Source: Bacillus sp. EAC
Lineage (GTDB): Bacteria; Bacillota; Bacilli; Bacillales; Bacillaceae_G
Assembly: GCF_002156875.1 (NCBI RefSeq)
Contig: NZ_NCSY01000004.1
Coordinates: 186,001-250,000 of the forward strand
DNA: 64,000 nt
Direction: 5' to 3'
Below, in pieces: positions 43,859 to 53,583 of this stretch. Numbering within the stretch: position 1 is the stretch's first letter; each line of letters starts with the position of its first letter. Both the position numbers and the translations under genes were made by a program. The notes beneath the pieces were generated by a model, which saw only the letters and a program-made list of their open reading frames with translations, was not told the origin of the DNA and ran no database searches.

Positions 43859-45826
43859 TTATTCTTCAGTTTTAAATGCTTCGATTTCTTCTTTAAGTTC
43901 CATTGCTAATTGTGCTAGTTCACATACAGCAATACTCGTTTGTTCGGTCATTAATAGTTGCTCTTTTGTATCAGTTACTGTTGACTTTGTTGAATTGTAT
44001 GAGCTAGTTGCAATATTTGAGATTTCATTGAATGAAGCAGAAATTTCTTCAGTTGAAGCAGAGATTTCCTCTGAAGTTGCTGATACTTCCTGAATTTGTT
44101 TATTTACTTCAGTAATAGAATCTAAAATTTTCGTAAAGCTCTCACCAGTTTGAGTAATTGCTTCAAGTCCTTTTACAGTTTGTTTCTCTTCTAAATCCAT
44201 CGCTTGAATTAGAGTGGAAGTCTCACCTTGGATAGTAGATAAGATTTCAGAAATTTCGCTTGTTGATTTTTTAGAAGCTTCAGCTAATTTTCTTATTTCT
44301 TGTGCCACGACTGAGAAGCCTTTACCATATTCTCCAGCTCTTGCAGCTTCGATTGATGCATTTAAAGCTAATAAGTTGGTCTGTTCAGAAATGCCTTTAA
44401 TTACTTCAATAATAACATTGATTTCAGAAGATTTTTTTCCAAGTTGATGCACTAATATCGAATTATTTTTAACAGTATCGTGAATATTTTTCATCTCACT
44501 AATACCTTGCTGAATATATATGTTCCCTTCATCTACATTCGTAGTTGCCACTAATGATGACTCACTAGCTTCTGAAAGCTTTTCAGCAACATATTGAACA
44601 CCAGAAGCAATTTCCTCAGTAGCGATTGAAGATTCATTTGTACTTGTCATTTGAATTTCAGCACCAGCTGCCATTTCTTCCATTGATTGATTCACATTTG
44701 ATGTTATATCACTTACTTGAGTAATTGTTATTGCTAATTTTTCTGAAGCATCTGCAAGTTTATTTGATGTAAGATTTAATTTAGAAATTAATTGAATTAA
44801 CGAATCAATCATTAGATTAAATGCTTTACCTAATATGCCAAATTCATCGTTTGATCTTACTGGAACTTTTACTGTTAAATCCCCGTTACTTACTTTCTCT
44901 GTAACATTAATTAATTCATTAATTGGTTTCATAATCATACGAATAATATAGAATGAAATGATTGCTCCAATTAATAAGAAAACAAGAACTATAATTCCTG
45001 TCGTAATCAGTATTGGCATTGCCTCATCCATAAATTCTTTTTGATCAATCGTACCTAATATTTTCCAACCAGTTAGATTGTTTGTAAGGTATACCATTTG
45101 TTTAGAGTCGCCTTTATATGTATAGCTAAACTCACCTTTAGGATTTTTTGCAATTTTAGCAGTGATATCCTTAGGTAAAGAATCACCTGGTTTAATAGTT
45201 GGGTGAATAACTGCTTTGTTATTAGTATCAAGCATAGCAGGGTATCCAGTTTTGCCTATTTTTACATTAAGCACTAATTTTTTTAATTCGTCTAAAGTTA
45301 TATCAAAAGCAACGACTCCACTACCATCTGGTAATGACTTTGCAATACTTACAATTAATGAATTAGACGCCGCATCTACATAGGGACTAGTAATGATTAT
45401 GTTCCCATTACTTTCTTTAGCCTCTTTGTACCAATCTCTTGTTCGTGGATCATATCCTGCTGGTAGTTCAACCTTTGGATAAATATAGATCTTTCCGTCC
45501 TCAGTTCCAACATAGGAAGTACCTACTTCATTATGAGTTTCAACGACGTTTTGAAATTGATTTAATAAAGTTGGAAGATTCTTTTCCTCATAACTAGTTT
45601 TGTTAATGGACTTAGATAAAAGTTCTATTAGTTTGTATTGACTTGAAATTGTGCTATTAATATTGTCGTTTATTAATGAAACATTTTCTGTTGCACTGCT
45701 AACAATATTCTGTTTAACTTTGTTTTTAGCACTAATAAAAGAAGAAATGCCGATTACTGAGCTAGGTAATACAATTAGAACAGCTAAAAATACTAATAAC
45801 TTTGTACGGATCTTGATATTCATCAT
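43859..45826 (-). CDS. Methyl-accepting chemotaxis protein with dCache sensor
   Basis: 655 residues: membrane helix 1 (about 9-30), an extracytoplasmic dCache domain (33-270, with [25 protein letters not shown] and ISPYVDA-like [14 protein letters not shown]), membrane helix 2 (272-300), HAMP (300-355) and a signalling domain with [19 protein letters not shown]. The dCache motif YDPRxRxWY is typical of amino-acid or small-metabolite receptors, but the ligand is not known. AAAGGAA precedes the start. Confidence 0.93.
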   Translation of the reverse strand: MMNIKIRTKLLVFLAVLIVLPSSVIGISSFISAKNKVKQNIVSSATENVSLINDNINSTISSQYKLIELLSKSINKTSYEEKNLPTLLNQFQNVVETHNEVGTSYVGTEDGKIYIYPKVELPAGYDPRTRDWYKEAKESNGNIIITSPYVDAASNSLIVSIAKSLPDGSGVVAFDITLDELKKLVLNVKIGKTGYPAMLDTNNKAVIHPTIKPGDSLPKDITAKIAKNPKGEFSYTYKGDSKQMVYLTNNLTGWKILGTIDQKEFMDEAMPILITTGIIVLVFLLIGAIISFYIIRMIMKPINELINVTEKVSNGDLTVKVPVRSNDEFGILGKAFNLMIDSLIQLISKLNLTSNKLADASEKLAITITQVSDITSNVNQSMEEMAAGAEIQMTSTNESSIATEEIASGVQYVAEKLSEASESSLVATTNVDEGNIYIQQGISEMKNIHDTVKNNSILVHQLGKKSSEINVIIEVIKGISEQTNLLALNASIEAARAGEYGKGFSVVAQEIRKLAEASKKSTSEISEILSTIQGETSTLIQAMDLEEKQTVKGLEAITQTGESFTKILDSITEVNKQIQEVSATSEEISASTEEISASFNEISNIATSSYNSTKSTVTDTKEQLLMTEQTSIAVCELAQLAMELKEEIEAFKTEE

Positions 45827-46111
45827 AATTTTCGTTCCTTTTCTCCGAAGTAAAATATATTGCTGTGTAATTTATTTCGGATTAATTGTTATATTTTATA
45901 TAGACTTACAGTTATTTCCTAAAAATAACAATCAAAGGAAGTCAGCATCTTTAGTATGTAATTTTGTTATTTCTATTGGTTAAGATAAACTTATTTATTC
46001 TGAAATTGATTTATTTAAAAGAACAATTTCTTTTTATATAGATGTCTAGACATTTTATTTCAAGGTACAATTCTCTATAATATGTAAATTTAAAGTATAT
46101 CAGGGATAAGT

Positions 46112-46222
46112 ATGTTTTCAGGTGTAATTGAAGGAGAAGAACTGTACAAGATATTGTTCTTTTGGATGTATGATGTCTTATTAGGAGTATTTCTTTTGAA
46201 CACTATTTTCAAATTTCGTTAA
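46112..46222 (+). CDS. Possible 36-residue hydrophobic peptide
   Basis: ATG 46112 opens 36 codons with one hydrophobic segment (LFFWMYDVLLGVFLLN) behind a weak AGGGA site. TATAAT at 46076-46081 could be its -10. Its 3' end overlaps the end of the minus-strand gene at 46181 by about 40 bases. A perfect palindrome ATGTCTAGACAT lies at 46042-46053. Weak candidate; the rest of 45827-46180 is AT-rich and holds the promoter region of the receptor gene. Confidence 0.25.
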   Translation: MFSGVIEGEELYKILFFWMYDVLLGVFLLNTIFKFR

Positions 46223-46384
46223 TGTAATTTGATAAATTAGCTCTAATTTTTTTATTAAACTGTAGAAATCAGTATCTAAAGTGTCTAAGTTTGAAAGTAT
46301 TTTAATAATGCTTTCTTTTTCTTTTTCTAGAGAAGAATAATTCATACTGTGAAGTAAATTTACATAATTTTTATTTACCGTCAT
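46181..46384 (-). CDS. Small coiled-coil protein, unknown
   Basis: 67 residues if started at ATG 46384; GGAGG lies about 12 bases upstream, which is long. The sequence is helical and Lys/Glu/Leu-rich (SLEKEKESIIKILSNLDTL, then FYSLIKKLELIYQ). The size and helical-hairpin form recall Spo0E-like peptides, but the SQELD-type signature is absent. Real gene status is uncertain. Confidence 0.4.
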   Translation of the reverse strand: MTVNKNYVNLLHSMNYSSLEKEKESIIKILSNLDTLDTDFYSLIKKLELIYQITLTKFENSVQKKYS

Positions 46385-46420
46385 ATTTTTTTCCGTTCCT
46401 CCATCGCTATTTAATAACAC

Positions 46421-47012
46421 AATTTCATATAATACACACTAAATTGGAAAAAATCTTTAAAAAAATAAAAGTTCTATAATTAAAATTTTTCTGTGAATTC
46501 TAGAGAAAAATATACGAATAATATCTATTACTCACTGGAATTTTAAGTGCAATACTGCAAAATTTGAAAATATTATCTTCAATATAGTACATTACAGTTT
46601 TGGACTAGTGTGTAATTATTCATTTTAGAAAAGTGGGAAACGTGTATTGGTAAGATTGTTTGCGTTTTCATTTAATATCCTTAATTTATTGAAAAAATTA
46701 CAATGCAGAAATAATCATATTGTTAATATAATATTATGTTTATTCGGAGTTAGTTACTATTTAAAAAGGTTAGTGGATAAATAATAATTGTAAAATATCT
46801 TTTTTGTGAAAAAAATAAGTCAAAGAAATAGTGGGATTTTTTTATTTTTAATATATAGACCCCTTCGTAATGGGGTTCTAATCAATCATTTAATGACTTT
46901 TCAATTAGTAAGTCGAAAAAAGGGTAAGCAAATTTTCTTGAAAGTTTGCTTACCCTTTTATTGGAATGATAAAAATTATGAATAATAATATTGGCTGGTA
47001 AGTACAATCATA
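46421..47012. other. Gene-free AT-rich stretch with two hairpins
   Basis: No supported reading frame in about 590 bases. GACCCC / GGGGTTC forms a small hairpin at 46858-46877. AAAGGGTAAGCAAA / TTTGCTTACCCTTT (46918-46959) is a terminator for the minus-strand gene at 47013. The remainder is AT-rich. Confidence 0.5.
46918..46959 (-). terminator. Terminator of the YkuS-family gene
   Basis: A stem of about 15 bp (AAAGGGTAAGCAAA with TTTGCTTACCCTTT) around a 12-base loop, followed on the minus strand by six T. Confidence 0.85.
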
Positions 47013-47255
47013 TTATTGAAATCTACTTTCAACTTGTTGACATACTTCTTCAGCAGATAATCCACTCGCTTCAATTACAGATCCTTGTGTTGCTACATTT
47101 TGTATTCCCATTACGTCTGAATCAAGTCCTGTCACAACGCAGCAATCACAGCCATTTGCATCAGATTCCTGCTTTAATTCAATCACATCATGCCCTTTTT
47201 CACGTAAAACTTGTTGAACATTTGTTAATGATTGTTCTACTCCAATTTTCGCCAT
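47013..47255 (-). CDS. UPF0180 / YkuS-family protein
   Basis: 80 residues from 47255, with GAGGAGGTG upstream. Family marks are [31 protein letters not shown] and [12 protein letters not shown]. Small cytoplasmic protein of spore-forming bacilli; function unknown. Monocistronic with a strong terminator. Confidence 0.9.
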   Translation of the reverse strand: MAKIGVEQSLTNVQQVLREKGHDVIELKQESDANGCDCCVVTGLDSDVMGIQNVATQGSVIEASGLSAEEVCQQVESRFQ

Positions 47256-47358
47256 AAATAACACCTCCTCAGAAATATAAGATTTGCTATTTTAAGGAAA
47301 AATATTCTTTGTATAAAGAAGATTAAGATCTGAAAAATTAATATTGGAGGTGTTTGAA

Positions 47359-47487
47359 ATGGGAAAAACAAAAAAAGATCCATCTAGAGTTGGTTTGGGA
47401 TCTTCACATGTTCAAGGGCAAGGCACGACTACTAACGAATCAGGTATTGAAATGCCATCTTCTAGAAAAAAACAAAAAAGAGATTAG
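47359..47487 (+). CDS. YuzL-like small basic protein
   Basis: 42 residues behind GGAGGTG (47346-47352). Begins MGKTKKDPSRVGLGSS, continues VQGQGTTTNESG and ends SRKKQKRD. Composition and order resemble the YuzL family of small bacillar proteins, and it is also like minor acid-soluble spore proteins. Family call is from memory and not certain. Confidence 0.6.
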   Translation: MGKTKKDPSRVGLGSSHVQGQGTTTNESGIEMPSSRKKQKRD

Positions 47488-47635
47488 CAAAAATTTTTAA
47501 GTTTTAAATAGTAGACTCTATTAATGTAGATTATTGTTGATATTTAAATAAAGCATCCTAATGTTTTTATAGTCAGTTTGACGTAAAAAAAATCAACAAC
47601 AATCATTTTAGAAGAGCCAAGTAGTAAAGAAATTG

Positions 47636-47660
47636 ACCACCTAGAAATAGGTGGTTTAAT
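47636..47660 (+). terminator. Hairpin downstream of the YuzL-like gene
   Basis: ACCACCTA / TAGGTGGT around GAAA, followed by TTAATAATTTT. Confidence 0.65.
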
Positions 47661-47796
47661 AATTTTATGAAGACATGTAAAGGATTCGTAACCACATATA
47701 TAGAATAAAGTCATTTAGAATTCAATATGATAATGACTGTTTTGAAAGTACAACATAAAAATCTATCTAAACCATAATAGAAAGTAGTTGAGAAAA

Positions 47797-48726
47797 ATGA
47801 ATCATATAGTTAATGGTGATGTGGTTGGTCAAAAAATTAAAGATTTAGATGGCGATATTATTGTTTGGAGAGAAATGTATGATTTTGGACCGTTTAATCT
47901 AGTTTGGTCATTGGAAGAGACCTACAAAAATAGAGCCATATTTTTTGAAGAAAAGTTAGAAATACCATCTGAATTTTTTATAAAAAATTGCCATGATCAG
48001 TATAATTTATTAAATGAGTTATCTAGATTAGAAGAAATTGTATTGTGGTTTGAACATGATCGTTATGATCAAATGATGTTAATTTATTTATTAACTGAAC
48101 TATCTACTTTAGGATTCAAAAAAATCTCGATGGTATCGATAAATAAGTATCCAGGAATTGAACCGTTTCATGGATTAGGGCAACTGTCTTCTGATCAATT
48201 GATTGAGCTTCTAAAGTATAAGAAAGAAATTACAAATGAACAGATTCAAGAAGCTAAATCGGCCTGGAAAGCTTATCAATCAAATGAACTAGATGAAATT
48301 AATCATTTTATAGTAAATACAAAACAATATTTACCCTTTTTAAGACAGTCATTTATTACGCACAAGCAATACATACCTACAATAGAAAATGGATTAAATG
48401 AAGTAGAAAAGTTATCATTAACATTTGTTGATGAGGGGATAAATTCGTTTGCAGAGCTTTTTAATAAAGTCACTAAACTTAGAGTAAATGATGGATTAAG
48501 TGATTTATATTTTTCAGCAATTTTGAGTGAATTAACTGTGGGAACAAACCCGTTATTGAAAGTTGATAGTCCATTACCAAATTATCTTAATCCTATGCCA
48601 AAAGCAAAATTAGAATTAACGAAAAGTGGCAAAGAAGTGTTAAAAGGTAGATTGAATCGAATAGACTTACTTGGAATTGATTGGTGGCTTGGTGGGATTC
48701 ATCTAAAAAAAGAAGTTATTAATTAA
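47797..48726 (+). CDS. DUF1835 (plus DUF3658-like) protein
   Basis: 309 residues. The N-terminal domain has HIVNGDVVGQKI, then IIVWREMYDFGPF and the block EEIVLWFEHDRYDQMMLIYLL, which are DUF1835 marks. The C-terminal part (about 210-305) ends in a winged-helix-like LELTKSGKEVLKG and WWLGGIHL, as in DUF3658. ATG 47797 has only a weak ribosome site. Cytoplasmic; function unknown. Confidence 0.82.
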   Translation: MNHIVNGDVVGQKIKDLDGDIIVWREMYDFGPFNLVWSLEETYKNRAIFFEEKLEIPSEFFIKNCHDQYNLLNELSRLEEIVLWFEHDRYDQMMLIYLLTELSTLGFKKISMVSINKYPGIEPFHGLGQLSSDQLIELLKYKKEITNEQIQEAKSAWKAYQSNELDEINHFIVNTKQYLPFLRQSFITHKQYIPTIENGLNEVEKLSLTFVDEGINSFAELFNKVTKLRVNDGLSDLYFSAILSELTVGTNPLLKVDSPLPNYLNPMPKAKLELTKSGKEVLKGRLNRIDLLGIDWWLGGIHLKKEVIN

Positions 48727-48762
48727 TAGTCAAAATACAATTACATACAAAATGAAAAAATA

Positions 48763-48791
48763 AACCATCTGAATTCAGATGGTACTATTTT
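48763..48791 (+). terminator. Terminator after the DUF1835 gene
   Basis: ACCATCTGAA / TTCAGATGGT perfect inverted repeat, then ACTATTTTTG. Confidence 0.75.
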
Positions 48792-48821
48792 TGTTTACAT
48801 AAAGAAAAGGAACGTGAAAAA

Positions 48822-49289
48822 ATGGATGTAATGTTTAAAACTGAAGAAGCAATATTTAATTTAAGAGTTGCAGGAATTTGGATTGAAGACGGCTATGTAC
48901 TAATCCATCGAGCGATAAATGATAAAGTTTGGTCATTACCTGGTGGAAGAGTTGAGTTGACAGAAGAATCTCATGAGAGCTTAAAAAGAGAATTTATAGA
49001 AGAGTTAGGAATTGAAATTAAGATTGATAGAATGTTATGGTCTGTCGAAAATTTCTTTGAATTTAATGACTCTTTTATACATGAAGTTGGCTTTTATTAT
49101 CTCGTAACTTCGAATAAAAGGCCATCAGTAAGTATGAATAAACCATTTCATGGACTAGAAGGAGAAAGGTTGATTTATCAATGGGTACCAATTAAGAGTT
49201 TGAAAGAGGTAGAATTGTACCCTGTATTTTTACGTGCAAAAATAAATGATATTTCAGATCAAATAGAACATATAGTTGTGAAACAATAA
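48822..49289 (+). CDS. Nudix hydrolase
   Basis: 155 residues with a textbook Nudix box: GGRVELTEESHESLKREFIE then ELGI. Central strand WIEDGYVLIHRAINDKVWSLP leads into it. Substrate unknown. AAAGGAA precedes the ATG. The exporter gene follows closely, so co-transcription is possible. Confidence 0.9.
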   Translation: MDVMFKTEEAIFNLRVAGIWIEDGYVLIHRAINDKVWSLPGGRVELTEESHESLKREFIEELGIEIKIDRMLWSVENFFEFNDSFIHEVGFYYLVTSNKRPSVSMNKPFHGLEGERLIYQWVPIKSLKEVELYPVFLRAKINDISDQIEHIVVKQ

Positions 49290-49329
49290 GTAAGACCTTT
49301 GGACCTGCGTTATGAATGAGGTGGGATAT

Positions 49330-50304
49330 TTGCGTCCAATATTATTAGGGATTTTTGCAGCATTATTTTTTTCGATTACGTTTATTTTAAACCGATCAAT
49401 GGAGTTATCCGGTGGTAGTTGGATTTGGAGTGCTTCATTACGTTATTTTTTTATGTTACCGTTTTTATTTATTATTGTATTGCTACGAAAAAACTTAGAC
49501 GACTTATTTAAGATAATGAAAAAACAATTAGGTAGTTGGTTACTATGGTCCTCAATAGGGTTTGGTCTTTTTTATGCACCAATTTGTATTGCAGCAGCAT
49601 ACTCTCCTGGTTGGCTTATAGCTAGTTCATGGCAAGTAACAATCATCTCAGGCTCACTACTAGCTCCGTTATTTTTTGTGACCAGAGAAAGTTCAAAAGG
49701 ACCTGAAAAGGTAAGAGGGGAAATTCCTTTTAATGGTTTGAAAATGTCTTTATTCATTTTAGTTGGAATCATATTAATGCAAATTGAAATAGCGAGTAAA
49801 TTATCAATTTCGAATGTTTTACTTGGTATCATTCCAGTATTCATTGCTTCTTTTGCCTATCCATTAGGAAATCGTAAAATGATGGAAATTTGTGCAGGTA
49901 AACTAGATGTATATCAACGAGTTTTAGGAATGACAATTGCAAGTTTACCATTTTGGCTTATTTTGGCAATTTACGGTGTTTTTACAGATGGACTACCTAG
50001 TAAAGAGCAAACTTTTCAATCGTTAATTGTAGCAATTTCATCTGGTGTAATTGCGACCGTTTTATTTTTCCAGGCAACAGATCTAGTTAGAGGTGATATG
50101 CAAAAACTTGGGGCGGTTGAAGCGACACAATCGATGGAAGTATTATTTACAGTAGCTGGTGAATGTGTATTACTTTCTTCACCTATTCCTTCATTTATCT
50201 CTTGGATGGGCATGTTCATAATAATGCTAGGAATGATATTACACAGCATTATTTCTCAAAGAGATAAAATGTCACAACAAAATAAAAAGACTTTAAGTTT
50301 ATGA
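49330..50304 (+). CDS. EamA/DMT-type efflux transporter, ten membrane helices
   Basis: 324 residues with about ten hydrophobic helices and two EamA-like halves (AALFFSITFILNRSM at the start; RVLGMTIASLPFWLILAIYG in the second half). It resembles the multidrug-resistance efflux (DMT) proteins of bacilli. TTG 49330 is favoured because GAGGTGGG (49318-49325) lies directly upstream; ATG 49312 is in frame but has no ribosome site. Substrate unknown. Confidence 0.8.
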   Translation: MRPILLGIFAALFFSITFILNRSMELSGGSWIWSASLRYFFMLPFLFIIVLLRKNLDDLFKIMKKQLGSWLLWSSIGFGLFYAPICIAAAYSPGWLIASSWQVTIISGSLLAPLFFVTRESSKGPEKVRGEIPFNGLKMSLFILVGIILMQIEIASKLSISNVLLGIIPVFIASFAYPLGNRKMMEICAGKLDVYQRVLGMTIASLPFWLILAIYGVFTDGLPSKEQTFQSLIVAISSGVIATVLFFQATDLVRGDMQKLGAVEATQSMEVLFTVAGECVLLSSPIPSFISWMGMFIIMLGMILHSIISQRDKMSQQNKKTLSL

Positions 50305-50379
50305 AATTAGTTTTCTTAGCTGACACAGTAACTTAAGAAATTAAATTAAGGATAATACTTCTGACCAAGTCTCCAAAAT

Positions 50380-51381
50380 ATGATTTTTCAGACTGCTGAG
50401 ATATCTATAAACTATATGAATCAGATTGAAGGTGAAATATTGGAGTTTAAATATGAAGAAATTAGTAACAAAGTGATAATGCTCGACGTGGCAAACAGAG
50501 TTTCAATTATGCCACCAGATGATTTTAGTTTTAATGAGTGTTTAGTATTTTTAGCGAGATCTCCTAATGAAATATTGCATACAGTTCGAGATGGTTCACT
50601 GTATAAGTTAATTAAAATAGATGAAAAGTTAATTGTAATAAAAGTATTTCAGGAGAATGAAGTGATTGTTATTGAGTTTTCAAATCAATCTCTTGATAGA
50701 AGTACAAAGTTAGCAGCCTCGTATTATGTATGGGATTTATTTGATTTAGGAAGAGATTTGAAAGATTTTTATAAGATTGGATTAAAGGATAAAGTTTTAA
50801 ATCAAGTAATCACTAATCATTTTGGTCTTCGAATCATTGGTATTCCAGATTTGTTTGAAGCATTATCCTGGGCAATTATGGGACAGCAAATCAACCTGAC
50901 TTTTGCCTTTACATTAAAAAGAAAGTTTGTTGAAAAGTATGGAGAAAGTTTTAGTTGGGATAACGAAGTATATTGGTTATTTCCTGTTCCTGAAGTAATC
51001 GCGAAACTAGAGGTTTCTGAATTAATGAGTCTTCAATTTACAAAAAGGAAAGCTGAATACGTAATTGGAATCGCAAAATTAATGTCAGATGGAATATTAT
51101 CAAGAGAACAACTCTTAGACCTTCCGAGCTATGAAGAGAAATTGAAAACTTTAGTTAATATTCGTGGTGTAGGTAATTGGACAGCTGACTATGCTTTGAT
51201 GAAATGCTTAATGGAACCATCAGCTTTTCCTATTGCAGATGTTGGATTACATAATGCATTAAAAACTCAGCTCAAATTAGAGAAAAAACCTTCGATTGAT
51301 GAAATTAAACAATTAGCGAAGAACTGGAAAGGTTGGGAAGGTTACGTTACGTTCTATTTATGGAGATCACTCTATATGTAA
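50380..51381 (+). CDS. DNA-3-methyladenine glycosylase II (AlkA-type)
   Basis: 333 residues; removes alkylated bases in base-excision repair. The helix-hairpin-helix is LVNIRGVGNWTADYALM, and the catalytic Asp287 follows in FPIADVGLHNAL. The N-terminal 120 residues form the AlkA-type beta domain, and FEALSWAIMGQQINLTFAF begins the helical core. ATG 50380 lacks a clear ribosome site, so a later start is possible. No Ada/AdaA partner is adjacent. Confidence 0.9.
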   Translation: MIFQTAEISINYMNQIEGEILEFKYEEISNKVIMLDVANRVSIMPPDDFSFNECLVFLARSPNEILHTVRDGSLYKLIKIDEKLIVIKVFQENEVIVIEFSNQSLDRSTKLAASYYVWDLFDLGRDLKDFYKIGLKDKVLNQVITNHFGLRIIGIPDLFEALSWAIMGQQINLTFAFTLKRKFVEKYGESFSWDNEVYWLFPVPEVIAKLEVSELMSLQFTKRKAEYVIGIAKLMSDGILSREQLLDLPSYEEKLKTLVNIRGVGNWTADYALMKCLMEPSAFPIADVGLHNALKTQLKLEKKPSIDEIKQLAKNWKGWEGYVTFYLWRSLYM

Positions 51382-51529
51382 ATTAAAATATTAATTCTCT
51401 AAAAGTTATTTTTGTAATCTTTAATTATTGAAAAAATGGCCATTAAAATTGTAAATTCTTCTCATATTTAAATACATAATTGAGTTTTGCTGTTAAAATA
51501 TATGTATTAAGTATAGATGGGGGAACATC

Positions 51530-52162
51530 ATGAAGAAGTTAATTCTCGTAACTTTAATGGCTTTAATTGGTATAACTGGTTATTTCCAATTCACAAAACC
51601 GGTGCAAGCAAAAGCTGGCACAAAATTTACTGTAAAACTAGCAAAATGTATTGATGGGGACACAGCAAAATTTACGAAAGTTGGTACAACAAGATTTCTA
51701 TATATTGATACTCCTGAAAGTACGATTACGGTTGAACCATATGGTAAAGAAGCTTCTGCTTATACATGTAACTTATTAAATAAAGCAAAGACAATACAAC
51801 TCCAATACGATGGTCCAAAGAAAGACAAATATAATCGAACTCTTGCATGGATTTGGATTGATGGTAGATTAATTCAAAAAGATATTATAAAAAAAGGTTA
51901 TGTTGAAAAATTTTATGATTACGGCACATATTCATATGAAACAGAATTAAGAAACCTACAAGCAACAGCTCAAAAACAAAAGGTAGGTTTGTGGAGTAAG
52001 AGTAAACCAGTGGCAACTAAACCTAATACAAATAATAAAACACAGAATTTCGCAAACTGTACGGAATTAAGAAAAGTTTATCCTAACGGAGTTCCGAAAG
52101 GTCATAAAGCTTACCAAGCAAAAATGGATCGTGATAAGGACAACTATGCATGTGAACGTTAA
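51530..52162 (+). CDS. Secreted thermonuclease (SNase) with Excalibur domain
   Basis: 210 residues. A signal peptide (about 1-28, ending VQAKA) precedes a staphylococcal-nuclease domain (32-157). Its conserved marks are KCIDGDTAKF, LYIDTPES, GKEAS and DKYNRTLAW; the Asp, Glu and Arg positions of the calcium-dependent active site appear to be present. A C-terminal Excalibur motif (172-210) ends DRDKDNYACE, a calcium-binding-like loop. Degrades nucleic acid outside the cell. GGGGGAAC precedes the ATG. Confidence 0.92.
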   Translation: MKKLILVTLMALIGITGYFQFTKPVQAKAGTKFTVKLAKCIDGDTAKFTKVGTTRFLYIDTPESTITVEPYGKEASAYTCNLLNKAKTIQLQYDGPKKDKYNRTLAWIWIDGRLIQKDIIKKGYVEKFYDYGTYSYETELRNLQATAQKQKVGLWSKSKPVATKPNTNNKTQNFANCTELRKVYPNGVPKGHKAYQAKMDRDKDNYACER

Positions 52163-52163
52163 A

Positions 52164-52189
52164 AACACCTAATGAAGGTGTTTTTTTTT
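52164..52189 (+). terminator. Terminator after the nuclease gene
   Basis: AACACCT / AGGTGTT with a five-base loop, then a T run of eight or more. Confidence 0.88.
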
Positions 52190-52478
52190 GCTGTTTTCGT
52201 AAACATTGTTACTATTAAAAAGCATTTTCTTGATTTCTACTCCAGGATGCTCGCTTTCCGTGCGGCGTGCAATAGCCAACTGGGCCAACGCGATGTGGGT
52301 CATGCATGCGTTACGACAGGAAGTCTTGATATTTGCATGCCTACCTTTTTAATCCTTGTGTGGTATCACCTGTCCCGCTACTCCCACAGGAGTCTCGCAC
52401 CTTCCGTACCAATCATTTCTTTAATTATAGTTTTTTTAAAAAATCCTATTAAAAACAACAATCTTTTAGAAAAGACCT
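52187..52478 (-). repeat. Dispersed palindromic repeat, long form with inserted module (copy 9, minus orientation)
   Basis: Begins with GCTGTTTTCGTAAACATTG and ends with AAAACAACAATCTTTTAG. Contains CCAGGATGCTCGCTTTCCG, the inserted module in reverse (GGGTCATGCATGCGTTACGA, then ATTTGCATGCCTACC) and CTACTCCCACAGGAGTCTCG. The open frame over it on the plus strand is repeat translation only. The rest of 52479-52655 is AT-rich without a gene. Confidence 0.85.
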
Positions 52479-52655
52479 TTTTTTAATAATTAATTTCCTC
52501 TTCGAATCCCTGAAAATAATAATGTGAAAGTTCTTCGAAAAACAGTCTTAATTTAAAAGTTTCAATTTATAAGTTGGTAAATTCAAATATAGTTGTTTAT
52601 TAGTCTGATAAAATAGATAAAATAATGGTAATGGGAATAATGATTGGAGAGATGA

Positions 52656-53015
52656 ATGATGAAAATAACAGGATTTGGTGGAATCTTTTGGAGAACTAAA
52701 AATATTAATGATTTAAAAAAATGGTATAAAGAAACATTACATATTTCAATGGAAGAGTGGAATGGCACAATCATAAAACCCGAACCCGATAATGAAACCA
52801 TCTTTTCATTATTTAAAGAGGAAAGTGATTATTTTCCTAAAGAACAGTCTGTCATGCTAAATTTCCAAGTAGATAATGCAAAAGAATGGATAGAACATTT
52901 CAAAAAAATTGGTGTATCCCTTCTGAAAGAGCCAGAAATAAGCGAGTACGGTACTTTTGTATGGATAGCCGATCCTGATGGCAGATGGATTGAGATTTGG
53001 GAAAAACAAGATTAA
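52656..53015 (+). CDS. VOC-family protein
   Basis: 119 residues with the VOC pattern: ITGFGGIFWRTKNINDLKKW, then MLNFQVDNAKEWIEHFKKIG and the closing FVWIADPDGRWIEIWEK, whose Glu is a common metal ligand. GGAGAG precedes the double ATG at 52656/52659. The cupin gene follows 30 bases downstream and is probably co-transcribed. Substrate unknown. Confidence 0.85.
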   Translation: MMKITGFGGIFWRTKNINDLKKWYKETLHISMEEWNGTIIKPEPDNETIFSLFKEESDYFPKEQSVMLNFQVDNAKEWIEHFKKIGVSLLKEPEISEYGTFVWIADPDGRWIEIWEKQD

Positions 53016-53044
53016 ATTAACAGAGAAATAATAGGGGGATTCTG

Positions 53045-53383
53045 ATGAAAGTTAGTAAACAGAATGCTGAGCATTATATTTGGGGAGAAATGTGTGATGG
53101 GTGGCATTTGGTCAAAAATAATGAATTAAGTGTTATTCATGAGCAAATGCCTCCAAATACAGCTGAAGTTAGGCATTATCATTGTAAAGCACAACAATTT
53201 TTCTTTGTATTAAAAGGAAATGCTACAATTGTGGTGAATGGAGAAATCGTCGAATTAATAGAAAATGAAGGGATTGAAATTCCTGCTAACACTCCTCATC
53301 AAATGTATAATAAATCAAGCGGAAATATTGAATTTTTAGTTATCTCACAGCCAAATAGTAAAGGTGATCGTGTAGTGGAGTAA
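53045..53383 (+). CDS. Single-domain cupin protein
   Basis: 112 residues. Cupin motif 1 is EVRHYHCKAQQFFFVLKGNA (two His and Gln in place of the usual Glu at one position), and motif 2 is GIEIPANTPHQMYNKS (His). The metal site is therefore likely intact. A small beta-barrel enzyme or binding protein of unknown substrate. AATAGGGGG precedes the ATG. Confidence 0.87.
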   Translation: MKVSKQNAEHYIWGEMCDGWHLVKNNELSVIHEQMPPNTAEVRHYHCKAQQFFFVLKGNATIVVNGEIVELIENEGIEIPANTPHQMYNKSSGNIEFLVISQPNSKGDRVVE

Positions 53384-53583
53384 TGGAATACAATATTTTG
53401 ATTAAATAATATGAAACTAGTAATGTTCAGATAAAGGAGTTTTGATTTATTAATAGAATAATATAATTGCTAAGATAGGACTTTTTCGTTTACAGTGGAA
53501 AGGTAGCAGATTTTAGTGGATGTCATCAATATTGTTTAACTGAGCCTGAAAATAAATAGAAAAAGTAAAAAGAGGAAGAGTTT

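Noticed and set aside
46991-47257. 88-codon frame on the plus strand opposite the YkuS-family gene
   Set aside because: The minus-strand reading matches a known family and has a strong ribosome site; the plus-strand frame has neither.
52172-52486. Open frame of 104 codons on the plus strand
   Set aside because: Lies over the nuclease terminator and repeat copy 9; not protein-like.
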